A stretch of DNA of 64,000 nucleotides. Source: Sphingobacterium sp. (GTDB lineage Bacteria > Bacteroidota > Bacteroidia > Sphingobacteriales > Sphingobacteriaceae). Both the position numbers and the translations under genes were made by a program. The stretch is from contig JAITTY010000006.1 in the NCBI GenBank assembly GCA_031286695.1, positions 124,001 to 188,000 on the forward strand, given 5' to 3'. The notes beneath the pieces are model-generated. The model searched no databases, was not told where the DNA came from, and was given only the letters and a program-made list of their open reading frames with translations. The stretch's first letter is position 1. Each line of letters begins with the position of its first letter. Positions 53,314-61,797 of the stretch are shown here, one piece after another.

Positions 53314-54079
53314 CGTTCATTTTAAGTGTCATGGATGTCGCTTCAGTTTCTATCCATCTTGTATATTCCTCGATAGCCTGTAAGCGAAGTTCGTCCGTAA
53401 TATAACCTTCGGTGACCATTTGTCGCGATTGGGCGACTTTGTTCCAGATGGCCAGATTGGTATCAAAGTTAGCTTCTCCTTTTTTGTAGGTCTGATCGGC
53501 ATTGATAACCTGAACCGAATAGAAACCTGTTTCCTGGAGCAATGCAGCGACCTCATCAGCAACGCGATTGTTCATACCTGCATCTGCTCTCCACTTCAGA
53601 AAAGTACGGTAAAATGTGAGCATGCTTTCCGGAGGGGCGGGGTTCCATTCGATGGCGGTGTGATTGTAGTCTAAAATAGAAATTTGTCCTCCGGGCTTTA
53701 ACCAGGATTTAAATAAGCCCAATGCCCGGGGAATATCGCTTAACCATTGCATGGTGCGCGCTGTAATAATCAGATCAAACTGATGCGGCGGCTGGTAGTC
53801 GAAGATATTACTGCAGATAAGGCTCAGATTTTTGGTGCTGCCATATAGTTCATTGCCGCTGTCTATAAAAGCAGCCGTGTTATCCAGACCGATTATTGTC
53901 CCGTCACCGATATAGCTTGCTACCTCATTCGTGAGAGTTCCGGTACCACAGCCCACATCCAAGATTTCCATGCCGGGAGACAGTAGCGGAATAATCGTTC
54001 TATAATCGGAGGATAATGTTCTTCTTTCAAATATTTTATTGGCTTGCTGATCTTTTCTATCAATAAATTTCTCTTTCAT
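53294..54079 (-). CDS. Class I SAM-dependent methyltransferase
   Basis: 261 residues from the ATG at 54079 (MKEKFIDRKDQQANKIFE). A further in-frame ATG at 54187 is rejected because a promoter (TTTT-N19-TATATTTA, 54101-54131) falls inside that extension. Motif I is EILDVGCGTGTLTNEVA; further motifs are IIGLDNTAAFID, DLIITARTMQWLSDIP and LKPGGQISILDYNH, as in UbiE/Tam-like small-molecule methyltransferases. The acceptor is unknown. Overlaps the exported hydrolase gene. Confidence 0.87.
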   Translation of the reverse strand: MKEKFIDRKDQQANKIFERRTLSSDYRTIIPLLSPGMEILDVGCGTGTLTNEVASYIGDGTIIGLDNTAAFIDSGNELYGSTKNLSLICSNIFDYQPPHQFDLIITARTMQWLSDIPRALGLFKSWLKPGGQISILDYNHTAIEWNPAPPESMLTFYRTFLKWRADAGMNNRVADEVAALLQETGFYSVQVINADQTYKKGEANFDTNLAIWNKVAQSRQMVTEGYITDELRLQAIEEYTRWIETEATSMTLKMNDVRAHI

Positions 54080-54100
54080 TTGATTTGGTTTAGCTGCTTG

Positions 54101-54131
54101 TAAATATAGCTTTTGCTTTCCGGTTAAAAAA
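54101..54131 (-). promoter_or_regulatory. Promoter of the methyltransferase/hydrolase operon
   Basis: On the - strand, TTTT (54131 to 54128), 19 bp, then TATATTTA (54108 to 54101), a 7/8 match to TAnnTTTG, 21 bp before the ATG at 54079. It determines the start chosen for the methyltransferase. Confidence 0.5.
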
Positions 54132-54269
54132 GCTTCTATTCGTTTAACCGTTTTTGTTGCGCTAATCTGACCAACGGTTGAGGACATTCCTTGATTTGTT
54201 TATGGTTACTATCAGTCGAATACCATATTCTGCATTAAGAAGGATATAGTAGTCTTTTTACAAGGTATT

Positions 54270-54348
54270 AACAAGGGGGTAACAGGGGATTTACCCCTGC
54301 TAAACCCCTGTTATCCCCCTGTTAACCCCCTGTAATATCCCTGTTATT
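54270..54348. repeat. G/C-tract repeat element: long hairpin and G-quadruplex motif
   Basis: Left arm 54270-54288 pairs with 54305-54323 over 19 positions (one mismatch, one G-T wobble) around a 16-nt loop. The C-tracts at 54294-54297, 54305-54308, 54315-54319 and 54326-54330 have 7-, 6- and 6-nt spacers, so the - strand fits the canonical four-tract quadruplex pattern. The unit is roughly CCCCTGTTA repeated four to five times. Confidence 0.75.
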
Positions 54349-54395
54349 ATGGAAACTGATGTAAAGCAATTTCAAACCTGTATCGGGCGATAAAA

Positions 54396-54430
54396 GACGA
54401 CCATTTACTGCTTTATGACGATCATTTACT
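54396..54430. promoter_or_regulatory. Direct repeat with 21-bp period, candidate LytTR-type operator
   Basis: GACGACCATTTACT (54396-54409) and GACGATCATTTACT (54417-54430) differ by one base and are exactly 21 bp (two helical turns) apart. LytTR-domain regulators bind such repeats, and one is encoded at 62812. It lies 263 bp before the choloylglycine-hydrolase-like gene. Confidence 0.4.
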
Positions 54431-54692
54431 ATTTAAAGAAACAGCGATACTTTGCGGCTAATACTCTAATTAGGAAATTATTTTATGTGGCCGCAATTGA
54501 CCCGAAAGCGGCTGAATAGTACCCGGAGCCATCTATTATGGCTATAGATTATTCTCGTCTAAGCTGTACCGGATGAAATCATTCCGGTTACAGTTTAAAC
54601 AAACAATAAGTCCGAATTATTGTTTAAGATATTGGATCTTTTTGTCCTCAAAGGCAAAAAAGCTGTATCATTTATTAAAAAAATCTATACAT

Positions 54693-55733
54693 ATGAAGTA
54701 TCTTGCACAATTTATGTTGATCGTCTTTCTTTTTGTTGCTAACGAAGGTCGATCCTGTACACGCGTTGTTTATAAGGGGCCTAATCAGACCGTTATTACG
54801 GCAAGGAGTATGGACTGGAGAGACGATATAGCGGCCAATTTATGGGTGTTTCCGCGTGGCGTAGCAAGAAGCGGGGAGGTCGGTCCACAGTCATTGCAGT
54901 GGACTTCACAATATGGCAGTGTTATTTCCAGTGCATGGGACATTGCTACAGTCGATGGTTTAAATGAAAAGGGATTGGTGGCCAATGTACTCTGGCTTGT
55001 CGAATCTACTTATCCTAAATTTGATCCTGCAGGACCAAAAAAAGGGCTTGCAATCTCGGCTTGGGCCCAATATGTTTTGGATAATTTTGCGACAGTCAAT
55101 GAAGCAGTGTCTGCCTTAAAGGATGAGCCATTTGTAGTCGTAAGTGATTATATCCCGGGAACTACCAAATTTACGACGGTGCATTTATCACTTTCAGATG
55201 CCACGGGGGATAACGCTATATTTGAATACATCAATGGGAAATTGGTTATTCATCACGATGCGGCCTATACCGTCATGACAAACTCGCCCGTTTTTGACGA
55301 TCAGCTTGCACTGAACAGGTATTGGCAGGGGATTCCGGGGACCATCATGCTGCCCGGAACAAACCGTGCTGCTGATCGTTTTGTCAGGGCTTCCTATTAT
55401 ATCAATGCAATTCCACAGACAGATGATCTACGGCTTTCTATTGCCAGTGTCTTTAGCGTAATCAGAAATTGTTCGGTTCCATTTGGAATAAGTTCAGAAA
55501 CCGAACCAAATATTTCTTCTACGCGTTGGCGATCTGTGGCTGATCAAAAGAATAAAGTTTATTATTTTGAGAATGTTCTGGTTCCGGGAACGCTGTGGGT
55601 AGACTTGGCTAAATTTGATCTAAAGAAGGGGGCTCCGACGATGAAGCTGGACATGAAGCAGGGGATGGCAATAAATGGCATTTCAAATAACCTGTTTAAG
55701 GCTGCCCAACCCTTTAAATTTATGGGCATTTAA
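54693..55733 (+). CDS. Choloylglycine hydrolase / penicillin V acylase family Ntn-hydrolase
   Basis: 346 residues from the ATG at 54693; an upstream in-frame ATG (54573) is rejected since MKYLAQFMLIVFLFVANEGRS is a proper signal peptide and exposes Cys22 as the catalytic N-terminal nucleophile. SCTRVVYKGP and TARSMDWRDDI are the family signature; TNSPVFDDQL holds the conserved Asn. Members cleave amide bonds in bile salts, penicillin V or acyl-homoserine lactones; Gram-negative exported members often act on lactones. The substrate is open. It stands alone behind a long leader. Confidence 0.92.
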   Translation: MKYLAQFMLIVFLFVANEGRSCTRVVYKGPNQTVITARSMDWRDDIAANLWVFPRGVARSGEVGPQSLQWTSQYGSVISSAWDIATVDGLNEKGLVANVLWLVESTYPKFDPAGPKKGLAISAWAQYVLDNFATVNEAVSALKDEPFVVVSDYIPGTTKFTTVHLSLSDATGDNAIFEYINGKLVIHHDAAYTVMTNSPVFDDQLALNRYWQGIPGTIMLPGTNRAADRFVRASYYINAIPQTDDLRLSIASVFSVIRNCSVPFGISSETEPNISSTRWRSVADQKNKVYYFENVLVPGTLWVDLAKFDLKKGAPTMKLDMKQGMAINGISNNLFKAAQPFKFMGI

Positions 55734-55756
55734 ATTAGAAAAACAGAATAAATTAG

Positions 55757-55794
55757 AAAGACCGAACCCAGTTGTAATGGGGTCGGTCTTTCTT
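55757..55794. terminator. Terminator between the choloylglycine-hydrolase-like gene and the RND operon
   Basis: AAAGACCGA (55757-55765) pairs with TCGGTCTTT (55783-55791), extended inward by an ACCC/GGGG partial pair. A T-rich tail follows, and an A-rich flank lies on the other side, so it can serve both convergent transcripts. Confidence 0.8.
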
Positions 55795-55817
55795 TTGTTT
55801 AGGATTTAGGAGATGTC

Positions 55818-56915
55818 CTATTTGACTGATGTTCCGTCTATAATCTCTTCATCCGCTTTGCTGACCAATTTGGTGTCTTGTTTTAAGTCACCAAATATTT
55901 CGATCTGCCCATCGATGCTGCGCCCTTTCTGCACAGGGATACGTAGTGTTTTGCCAGCAACGACAGCAATCACAAAACTTCCTTCGCCCGAAGTAAATAC
56001 CGCCGATTTCGGAACTACAAACGTACTGTCTTGGGAGGTTAAAGGTAATTCAACCTCTGCCACCATGCCGGGCAATAGCTTGTTGTCGGTATTGTTAATG
56101 TCAATTTCTACCCGTTCGGATCTTAACCTACTGTCCAGGGCACCCGATTTACGTGCAATCTTGCCGGAAAAGGTTTGCCCTGGCAATGACTTAACCGTAA
56201 ATTGCAAGGGCTGGTTTTCCGCTAAAAAACCGGAATATTGTTCTGGAACGGCTACCGCTAATCTGAGTTTACGTTGTTGTTGAATGGTTATGATCGGCAT
56301 CTCCGAGCCACGTCCAGCAGGCCCGACGTAGGCACCTTGATTGACATTTCTAGTAGCGATTACACCGTCGAAGGGTGCTCTGATCTCCAAATAATTCAAC
56401 AGGTTTTGTACCTCTGCGTAGGCCGATTTAGCGGCTTGGTACTGCGCAAAATCAGCATTCTTTTTCGCTTCGGCCACCTCTAGATCGAGTCTGGCCACCG
56501 TTCCCTCGACTTTGCTGGTTTCAAAGAGTCTATCGTAGGTGCTTTTGGTTGCCATATAGACCGCCTCTTGTGATTTCAACCGCGATTTTGCTGCAGCAAG
56601 CTGCGAGCTTAATTCTGGAGCTTCCAGCACAGCCAACAATTGGCCGGTATGTACTTTACTTCCGATGTCTACATTCAGACTCTTAACATAGCTGCTGACC
56701 TTGGCATAAATCTCCACCTGTTGAAATCCACTTATTTCCCCGGGAATCTGCATTTTATTTGTTAGTTTTTGTTTGGTGGGTGCAAATGTTTCCATCACTG
56801 GAGCTGCGGCCTCTGGAGCCTCTTTTTTAGCATTTTCCTCGGCAGCCGAATGGCATCCTGTTAAGGATGCGATCAGACCGGCGATAGATAATATTTTAAA
56901 CAGATTATTTTTCAT
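55818..56915 (-). CDS. RND efflux periplasmic adaptor lipoprotein (AcrA/MexA-like)
   Basis: 365 residues; lipobox with Cys21 (ASLTGC). Layout: lipoyl half (EIYAKVSSYVKSLNVDIGSKVHTGQLLAVLEAPEL), coiled-coil hairpin (about 95-165), second lipoyl half (IRAPFDGVIATRNVNQGAYVG), beta-barrel (LRLAVAVPEQYSGFL) and membrane-proximal domain (FVVPKSAVFTSGEGSFVIAV). It links the RND pump to TolC. Last gene of the operon, 21 bp behind the pump gene. Confidence 0.93.
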   Translation of the reverse strand: MKNNLFKILSIAGLIASLTGCHSAAEENAKKEAPEAAAPVMETFAPTKQKLTNKMQIPGEISGFQQVEIYAKVSSYVKSLNVDIGSKVHTGQLLAVLEAPELSSQLAAAKSRLKSQEAVYMATKSTYDRLFETSKVEGTVARLDLEVAEAKKNADFAQYQAAKSAYAEVQNLLNYLEIRAPFDGVIATRNVNQGAYVGPAGRGSEMPIITIQQQRKLRLAVAVPEQYSGFLAENQPLQFTVKSLPGQTFSGKIARKSGALDSRLRSERVEIDINNTDNKLLPGMVAEVELPLTSQDSTFVVPKSAVFTSGEGSFVIAVVAGKTLRIPVQKGRSIDGQIEIFGDLKQDTKLVSKADEEIIDGTSVK

Positions 56916-56936
56916 ATTTTAAAGATTATACTGCTT

Positions 56937-59900
56937 TTACGATAAAGGTTTTAATGCGGCAATATAGTGTTTACTTTCTTTGTCTTCAGGATCTAATGAT
57001 ATCGATTGTGTACTGCTTTTTTCTTGCGCCCAAGCAAATATAAGGGGTAGAATGACCAATACAGCGAATGTCGAAAATAGTAAACCTCCGATTACGGCCC
57101 GGCCCAGCGGCGAAACTTGTTCTCCCCCTTCACCATGGCCAATGGCCATAGGGAGCATCCCTACAATCATGGCTAAACTGGTCATGATAATTGGCCGAAG
57201 TCTTAAGGATGCTGCCTCACGGGCTGCAGCCAGAGCGTCCCCATTATGCCGGCGGATATGTTCGGCATTGGTGATGAGCAAAACGGCATTCGCGATGGAA
57301 ACACCCACCGACATGATAATCCCCATGTAGGACTGTAAGTTGAGGGTTGATCCGGTCAACAGCAATAGAAGCAATGAGCCCAGTACAACCGCAGGAACTG
57401 TGGTAAGCACAACCATAGAAACTTTGAACGATTGGAAATTGGCTGATAGCATCAAAAATATGACGATGATAGCTACGGCAAGGCCCGATTCGAGGCTGCT
57501 CATGGTCTCTGACAATACTTTTCCAAGCCCTATTTGCTCCATTGACAAGCCGCGAGGAAGTTCACCAAGTGCTTTGATACTACGCTGTACATCCTTAGAA
57601 GCCGTTTTTAAATCTGTATGATCAATGTTTGCTGTAACTGACACATAGGGCATTGCACCTAAATTGTCGTTTTCACCATAGGTGAAGGACGGTGTGATCG
57701 TTGCGACGTCACTCAGAATTGGCCGCGCTGAATTTTTCAATAAAGGTATTTCACCGATTTCTTTCTCATCTTTCATTTTATCGATGGGAACCTGAACTTG
57801 GACGTTATAGGAAAGACCTGCTTTTTCATCGATCCAGGTATTTTTTTCAGTATAACGCGAAGAAGAAGTGGAAGCGATAAGCGATCGTGTTACTTCGCTT
57901 AGGTCGATACCCAATTGTGCGGCCCTGACGCGGTCTATCTTAATATCGTAGGAAGGATATTTAATGGACTGGGCCAGTTGAACATCCCTAAAGTAAGGGA
58001 TTGTTTTTAACTCTTCAATCAATTTACCAGCGTACTTCTCGTTGTTCTTTTTGTTTTTTCCAGCGATCCGAACTTCAATAGGGGTCGGCGATCCCTGACT
58101 TAATACTTTATCTGTAAGTTCGATCGGTTCAAAGGATACCTGTACATCAGGAACTGCCGCTTTCAGACGTTTCCGGTATTCATCACGGAAACTGTCCATA
58201 TCGTGATGGTAGTCTTTAAGAGCAATCTGGAAAACAGCTTCGTGTGGACCAGCCATAAAAAGATAGATCGGTGATACGGAAAATTGTCCGGGATGCTGTC
58301 CGACATAGACGGACGATATGCTGATATGTTCTTTCCCCACCAGTTTTTCCAGTTCGGCCAGCGCTAGTTTTGCTTTTTCTTCAGTACGTTCGATACGTGT
58401 ACCTTCAGCGGCACGAAGACGCATTTGGAACTGACTCGAATTGACTTTCGGAAATACATCCTGTCCGATTGTGGAAAGTAAAATGACAACAAGGCTTATT
58501 GCTCCAAGCAGGTACACCACAGTAATGGTTTTCTTTCTTTTGAAAAGGCGATCGATCATTTTCATGAATCTGTTTCTGAACCGTTCAAAAATACTGACCT
58601 TTCCATCGTTGTTAAAGTCTTCCCGTTCCACCAATAGTTTTTTCTGATTTAGGGTATCCTGTTCGGATTCTACGGTCAATCCGGATGCGGCAAATTGGGC
58701 TTCGTCTGCATTCAAGCCTTTCTGTTCGGCGGCATGCGGCGCTTTATGTGCATGGTCTTTCATGAGCCAGTTTGCCATGATGGGAACGAAAGTCTGCGAA
58801 AGGAGAAAGGATATGATCATTGAAAATCCAATGGACAAAGCTAGGGGAAGAAACAATGATCCTGGAATTCCTGTCATTGTAAATGCCGGCGCAAACACGG
58901 CTAGTATACAGAGTAGAATCAATAATTTAGGTAAGGCAATTTCCTTACAAGCATCCCAAATAGCCAAGGCTTTGGGTTTGTCCATGTCCAGATGCTGATG
59001 TATATTTTCTATCGTCACCGTACTTTCGTCAACCAGGATACCTATGGCTAAGGCCAGCCCGCTCAAGGACATGAGGTTGATGGTCTGCCCGAAGAGTTTG
59101 AGGAAGAGGACCCCCGAGATGACGGATATCGGAATGGTTAGGATAACGATAAGAGCAGCTCTTCGATCTCCTAAAAATAAGAGAACCATTAACCCGGTAA
59201 GGATAGCCCCAATGGCACCTTCGGTAATTAAACTTTTTACGGAATTGATGACATAGACGGATTGATCGAATTCGTAGGATAGTTTGACGTCATCGGGTAA
59301 ATTCTCCTGAATTTTTGGGAGTGCCGCTTTTAAATTTTGAACGACTTCCCAGGTTGAGGCATCTCCGGCTTTGGCAATACTAACGTATACAGAGCGCTTG
59401 CCGTTGACCAGTGCATATCCAGCGGTCACATCGGCTCCATCTTTTACGGTAGCGATATCACCCAGGTAAAGATTTTGTACACCGCCTTTAAACAGCGGAA
59501 TTTTCTCAAAATCTTTGACCTCCTTAATGGTGTTGTTGGTCGGAGTAATATAATTTTTATCCTGAATACGTACGTTTCCAGCGGGTGCAGTCTGGTTGTT
59601 GAGACGTAAGGCTTCTACGACTTGATCGGGCGTCATATTGTGACTCCGCATTAAGTCTGGATCAACGTTTACCTCAATCGTACGTGGACTTCCCCCAAAA
59701 GGAGGAGGAGACAATAGACCTGGGATCGACGTAAACGATGCACGGACATACACATTGGCAAGATCTTGCAGTTCATTATTTGAACGCTTATTGCTGCTCA
59801 ATACCAGTTGACCTACAGGAAGAGATGAAGCATCAAACCGGATAATGAAAGGCGGTTGTGAACCCGGGGGAAATGATGCCTGGATCCGGTTGGCCAAGGC

Positions 59901-60227
59901 ACTGAGTTCGGCTGCTGCCTGCGCCATGTTGGTATCTTCGTAATAAGATACTTTCATTAAGGTCAGCCCTTGGATATTTTTGGTTTCGATGGATTTGACC
60001 CCATTGGCAAAAAGAAGGATATTGACGTAGTTTTTGGCAAAATAAGATTCCATTTGATCGGGCGAGTAGCCGCCAAATGGGTGGGCAATATAAATAACCG
60101 GAAGGTTCATTTTCGGCAGAATATCCACCTTGATCGATCGAACGGCACCTATGCCAAAAACAATAAGTCCCAATACGAGTACGAGGATAGATATTGGCTT
60201 GCGTAGGGCAAAACGTATTAAATTCAT
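56937..60227 (-). CDS. RND-family efflux pump with an EF-hand loop in its central linker
   Basis: 1096 residues, about 50 longer than usual RND pumps. Twelve spans and two periplasmic loops fit. TM4 reads LAIGILVDESTVTIEN: Asp400 and Glu401 replace the Asp-Asp pair of AcrB. TM10 reads GVSIANAVLLITN, with Ala where AcrB has the proton-relay Lys940. The linker between TM6 and TM7 (about 490-565) carries DFNNDGKVSIFE (537-548), a complete EF-hand loop flanked by helices. Substrate unknown; the TM4/TM10 pattern is not that of HME metal pumps. Gaps of 10 and 21 bp place it in one operon with TolC and the adaptor. Confidence 0.93.
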   Translation of the reverse strand: MNLIRFALRKPISILVLVLGLIVFGIGAVRSIKVDILPKMNLPVIYIAHPFGGYSPDQMESYFAKNYVNILLFANGVKSIETKNIQGLTLMKVSYYEDTNMAQAAAELSALANRIQASFPPGSQPPFIIRFDASSLPVGQLVLSSNKRSNNELQDLANVYVRASFTSIPGLLSPPPFGGSPRTIEVNVDPDLMRSHNMTPDQVVEALRLNNQTAPAGNVRIQDKNYITPTNNTIKEVKDFEKIPLFKGGVQNLYLGDIATVKDGADVTAGYALVNGKRSVYVSIAKAGDASTWEVVQNLKAALPKIQENLPDDVKLSYEFDQSVYVINSVKSLITEGAIGAILTGLMVLLFLGDRRAALIVILTIPISVISGVLFLKLFGQTINLMSLSGLALAIGILVDESTVTIENIHQHLDMDKPKALAIWDACKEIALPKLLILLCILAVFAPAFTMTGIPGSLFLPLALSIGFSMIISFLLSQTFVPIMANWLMKDHAHKAPHAAEQKGLNADEAQFAASGLTVESEQDTLNQKKLLVEREDFNNDGKVSIFERFRNRFMKMIDRLFKRKKTITVVYLLGAISLVVILLSTIGQDVFPKVNSSQFQMRLRAAEGTRIERTEEKAKLALAELEKLVGKEHISISSVYVGQHPGQFSVSPIYLFMAGPHEAVFQIALKDYHHDMDSFRDEYRKRLKAAVPDVQVSFEPIELTDKVLSQGSPTPIEVRIAGKNKKNNEKYAGKLIEELKTIPYFRDVQLAQSIKYPSYDIKIDRVRAAQLGIDLSEVTRSLIASTSSSRYTEKNTWIDEKAGLSYNVQVQVPIDKMKDEKEIGEIPLLKNSARPILSDVATITPSFTYGENDNLGAMPYVSVTANIDHTDLKTASKDVQRSIKALGELPRGLSMEQIGLGKVLSETMSSLESGLAVAIIVIFLMLSANFQSFKVSMVVLTTVPAVVLGSLLLLLLTGSTLNLQSYMGIIMSVGVSIANAVLLITNAEHIRRHNGDALAAAREAASLRLRPIIMTSLAMIVGMLPMAIGHGEGGEQVSPLGRAVIGGLLFSTFAVLVILPLIFAWAQEKSSTQSISLDPEDKESKHYIAALKPLS
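58584..58619 (-). other. EF-hand calcium-binding loop within the RND pump gene
   Basis: Encodes residues 537-548 with Asp1, Asn3, Asp5, Gly6, Val8, Ser9 and Glu12, all positions of the canonical loop. A charged helix (NQKKLLVERE) precedes it and a basic amphipathic helix (RFRNRFMKMIDRLFKRK) follows, directly before TM7. On the standard topology it faces the cytoplasm. Confidence 0.7.
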
Positions 60228-60237
60228 GGAATGTTAT

Positions 60238-61626
60238 TTATAGTTCTTTATTGAAAATATCAAAATCTCCTGCTGCCGCAGCTTTTAGCAAAAGCGACTG
60301 CCAAAGATTGATGTGGACGATCTCGCGATCGGTTTCGGCTCTATTGAGTGTATAAAGTGTCTGGGTAACATCGACAAGTGTAGCTAGACCATTTTTATAC
60401 ATTGTCATTTTTTGATTATAGGCCTGTTGGGCTGCTGAGACTTGTCTCGGAGCTTCCACATCGCTTTTTCTGGCCAATTGGATTTTAACATCTGCGGCAT
60501 CCAGCTGCGCAGTCAATTGTGCTTCTGCAGTTTGGTATTCTTCTCGCAGGGCATCATTTGTGTAGCGTTGTGCACTGATTTTTTTATTGATACGCGCAAT
60601 GGAAGTCAAATTCCAGTTGATGCCTAATCCCAAAAGATAATTTTGACGGTTAGGGCGTATTCCCTGCCAGTAATTTGATGTGTAAGCCTGTAAATCGGAG
60701 GTGTATTCGCTTTTGAAACCAGACCCTCTTGTTTGAAATACACCAAATGCGGTTACAGTAGGCAGATATTCTTTGCCAGATAGCCGCAATTGCTGTTCAC
60801 CAAGGTCAATTTTACTTTTATAAAATTGCAAAATGGGATTACTCTCTATCAAATTGGATGAAAGAGGAGTTAGCTGCAGGGGTGTTTTCTGAACAAGAAC
60901 AGTATCTATTTGTAGGTCTTTTGCTGGAATTCCCATTAATACGGTCAGCTTGTTATTTTGTTCTTTGACATTTTCGCGGGCTTGATAGAGACTGATTTTT
61001 GCGCGTGCAACTTCGGCAGAGGCTAAAGTTGAATCTACTCCGGGTAAAATGCCATTTTTTACTTTCGTGGCGGCGATATTTAGAAAGACCAGTGCACGAT
61101 CGAGGTTCATCTGCTGATTTTTTTCCAGTCTTTGGCTGGCCAATAAATTCAGGTAGGCTGCTGCAATTTTGACCTTATGCTGGAATTGCTCTTGTCCAAG
61201 GTCGGCTTGCAATCGCTTGCTATCTGATTTAGCCAATTCGATACGTTCTTTTTTTCGTCCAAAGGTGTAGATATCCCAATTGACATTGGCTAAGTAAAGC
61301 GCACCAAATGCGGCATTCCAATTTTGTTCGGGGAGAGGAGCTCCTGAAGAAGCTACACCCAATCCGCCGAATCCATACAGCGGACCATTTTGTCCATTAA
61401 CTGTACCATAATCCTGTTGGGCTACGATGTTCAGATTGGGCCAAAAGTCGCGTTTGACTTGTTCATTGGTCTGTAGGGAAGACTGAAGATAATATTCCTT
61501 TGCCTTGATATTCCCATAATTCGCAAGCCCCTGTTCTACAGCATCGCGGAGCGTGAGCGTCTGGGCGAAGGAAATGGAGCTTGCAAGTGATACAGCCAAT
61601 GACAACACTAAATTCAATTTCAGCAT
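60238..61626 (-). CDS. TolC-family outer-membrane efflux protein, RND operon
   Basis: 462 residues with a signal peptide (LSLAVSLASSISFAQ). Two OEP repeats: TLRDAVEQGLANYGNIKAKEYYLQSSLQ and, later, ISLYQARENVKEQNNKLTVLMG and KMTMYKNGLATLVDVTQTLYTL. It forms the outer-membrane duct for the adjacent RND pump. First gene of the operon, divergent from the LytS/LytTR pair across 171 bp. Confidence 0.92.
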   Translation of the reverse strand: MLKLNLVLSLAVSLASSISFAQTLTLRDAVEQGLANYGNIKAKEYYLQSSLQTNEQVKRDFWPNLNIVAQQDYGTVNGQNGPLYGFGGLGVASSGAPLPEQNWNAAFGALYLANVNWDIYTFGRKKERIELAKSDSKRLQADLGQEQFQHKVKIAAAYLNLLASQRLEKNQQMNLDRALVFLNIAATKVKNGILPGVDSTLASAEVARAKISLYQARENVKEQNNKLTVLMGIPAKDLQIDTVLVQKTPLQLTPLSSNLIESNPILQFYKSKIDLGEQQLRLSGKEYLPTVTAFGVFQTRGSGFKSEYTSDLQAYTSNYWQGIRPNRQNYLLGLGINWNLTSIARINKKISAQRYTNDALREEYQTAEAQLTAQLDAADVKIQLARKSDVEAPRQVSAAQQAYNQKMTMYKNGLATLVDVTQTLYTLNRAETDREIVHINLWQSLLLKAAAAGDFDIFNKEL

Positions 61627-61683
61627 AGGTTATATATCATTTTATGGACACGAAGATAGTGATGACCTAAGCTGCGACGTTTG

Positions 61684-61716
61684 TTTAAAATGATCTATGC
61701 CGTTTAAAAGTGACCA
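61684..61716. promoter_or_regulatory. Repeated GTTTAAAA element between the RND operon and the LytS gene
   Basis: GTTTAAAATGATC (61684-61696) and GTTTAAAAGTGACC (61703-61716) are direct repeats 19-20 bp apart in the divergent promoter region. On the other strand they read GATCATTTTAAAC-like, similar to the GAYCATTTACT repeat at 54396. Candidate LytTR regulator site. Confidence 0.4.
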
Positions 61717-61761
61717 ATTTAATTCGTCATTTATTTTTCTGCTGTTATAAACATAAAACTT

Positions 61762-61769
61762 TTACTTTG
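61762..61769 (+). promoter_or_regulatory. Candidate -7 element of the LytS/LytTR operon
   Basis: TTACTTTG matches TAnnTTTG at 7 of 8 positions, with TTTC (61737-61740) 21 bp upstream. The ATG is 28 bp downstream at 61798. Confidence 0.4.
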
Positions 61770-61797
61770 TAACAGAATTTTAACAAAAAAAAGGATT

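Larger units (their letters stand above)
54080..54692. other. 613-bp non-coding region
   Basis: Holds the leftward methyltransferase promoter, the G-tract element (54270-54348), the 21-bp-period repeat (54396-54430) and two small perfect hairpins: ACCGGA/TCCGGT (54568-54588) and AAACAATAA/TTATTGTTT (54601-54625). I find no open frame with protein-like composition. Confidence 0.65.

Noticed and set aside
53294..54187. Longer methyltransferase starting at 54187
   Set aside because: The extra 36 residues overlap a TTTT-N19-TATATTTA promoter and lie outside the methyltransferase domain.
55735..55758. Two TTAGAA copies after the choloylglycine-hydrolase-like gene as another regulator site
   Set aside because: They are 18 bp apart, out of the 11-bp phase, and lie between convergent genes.
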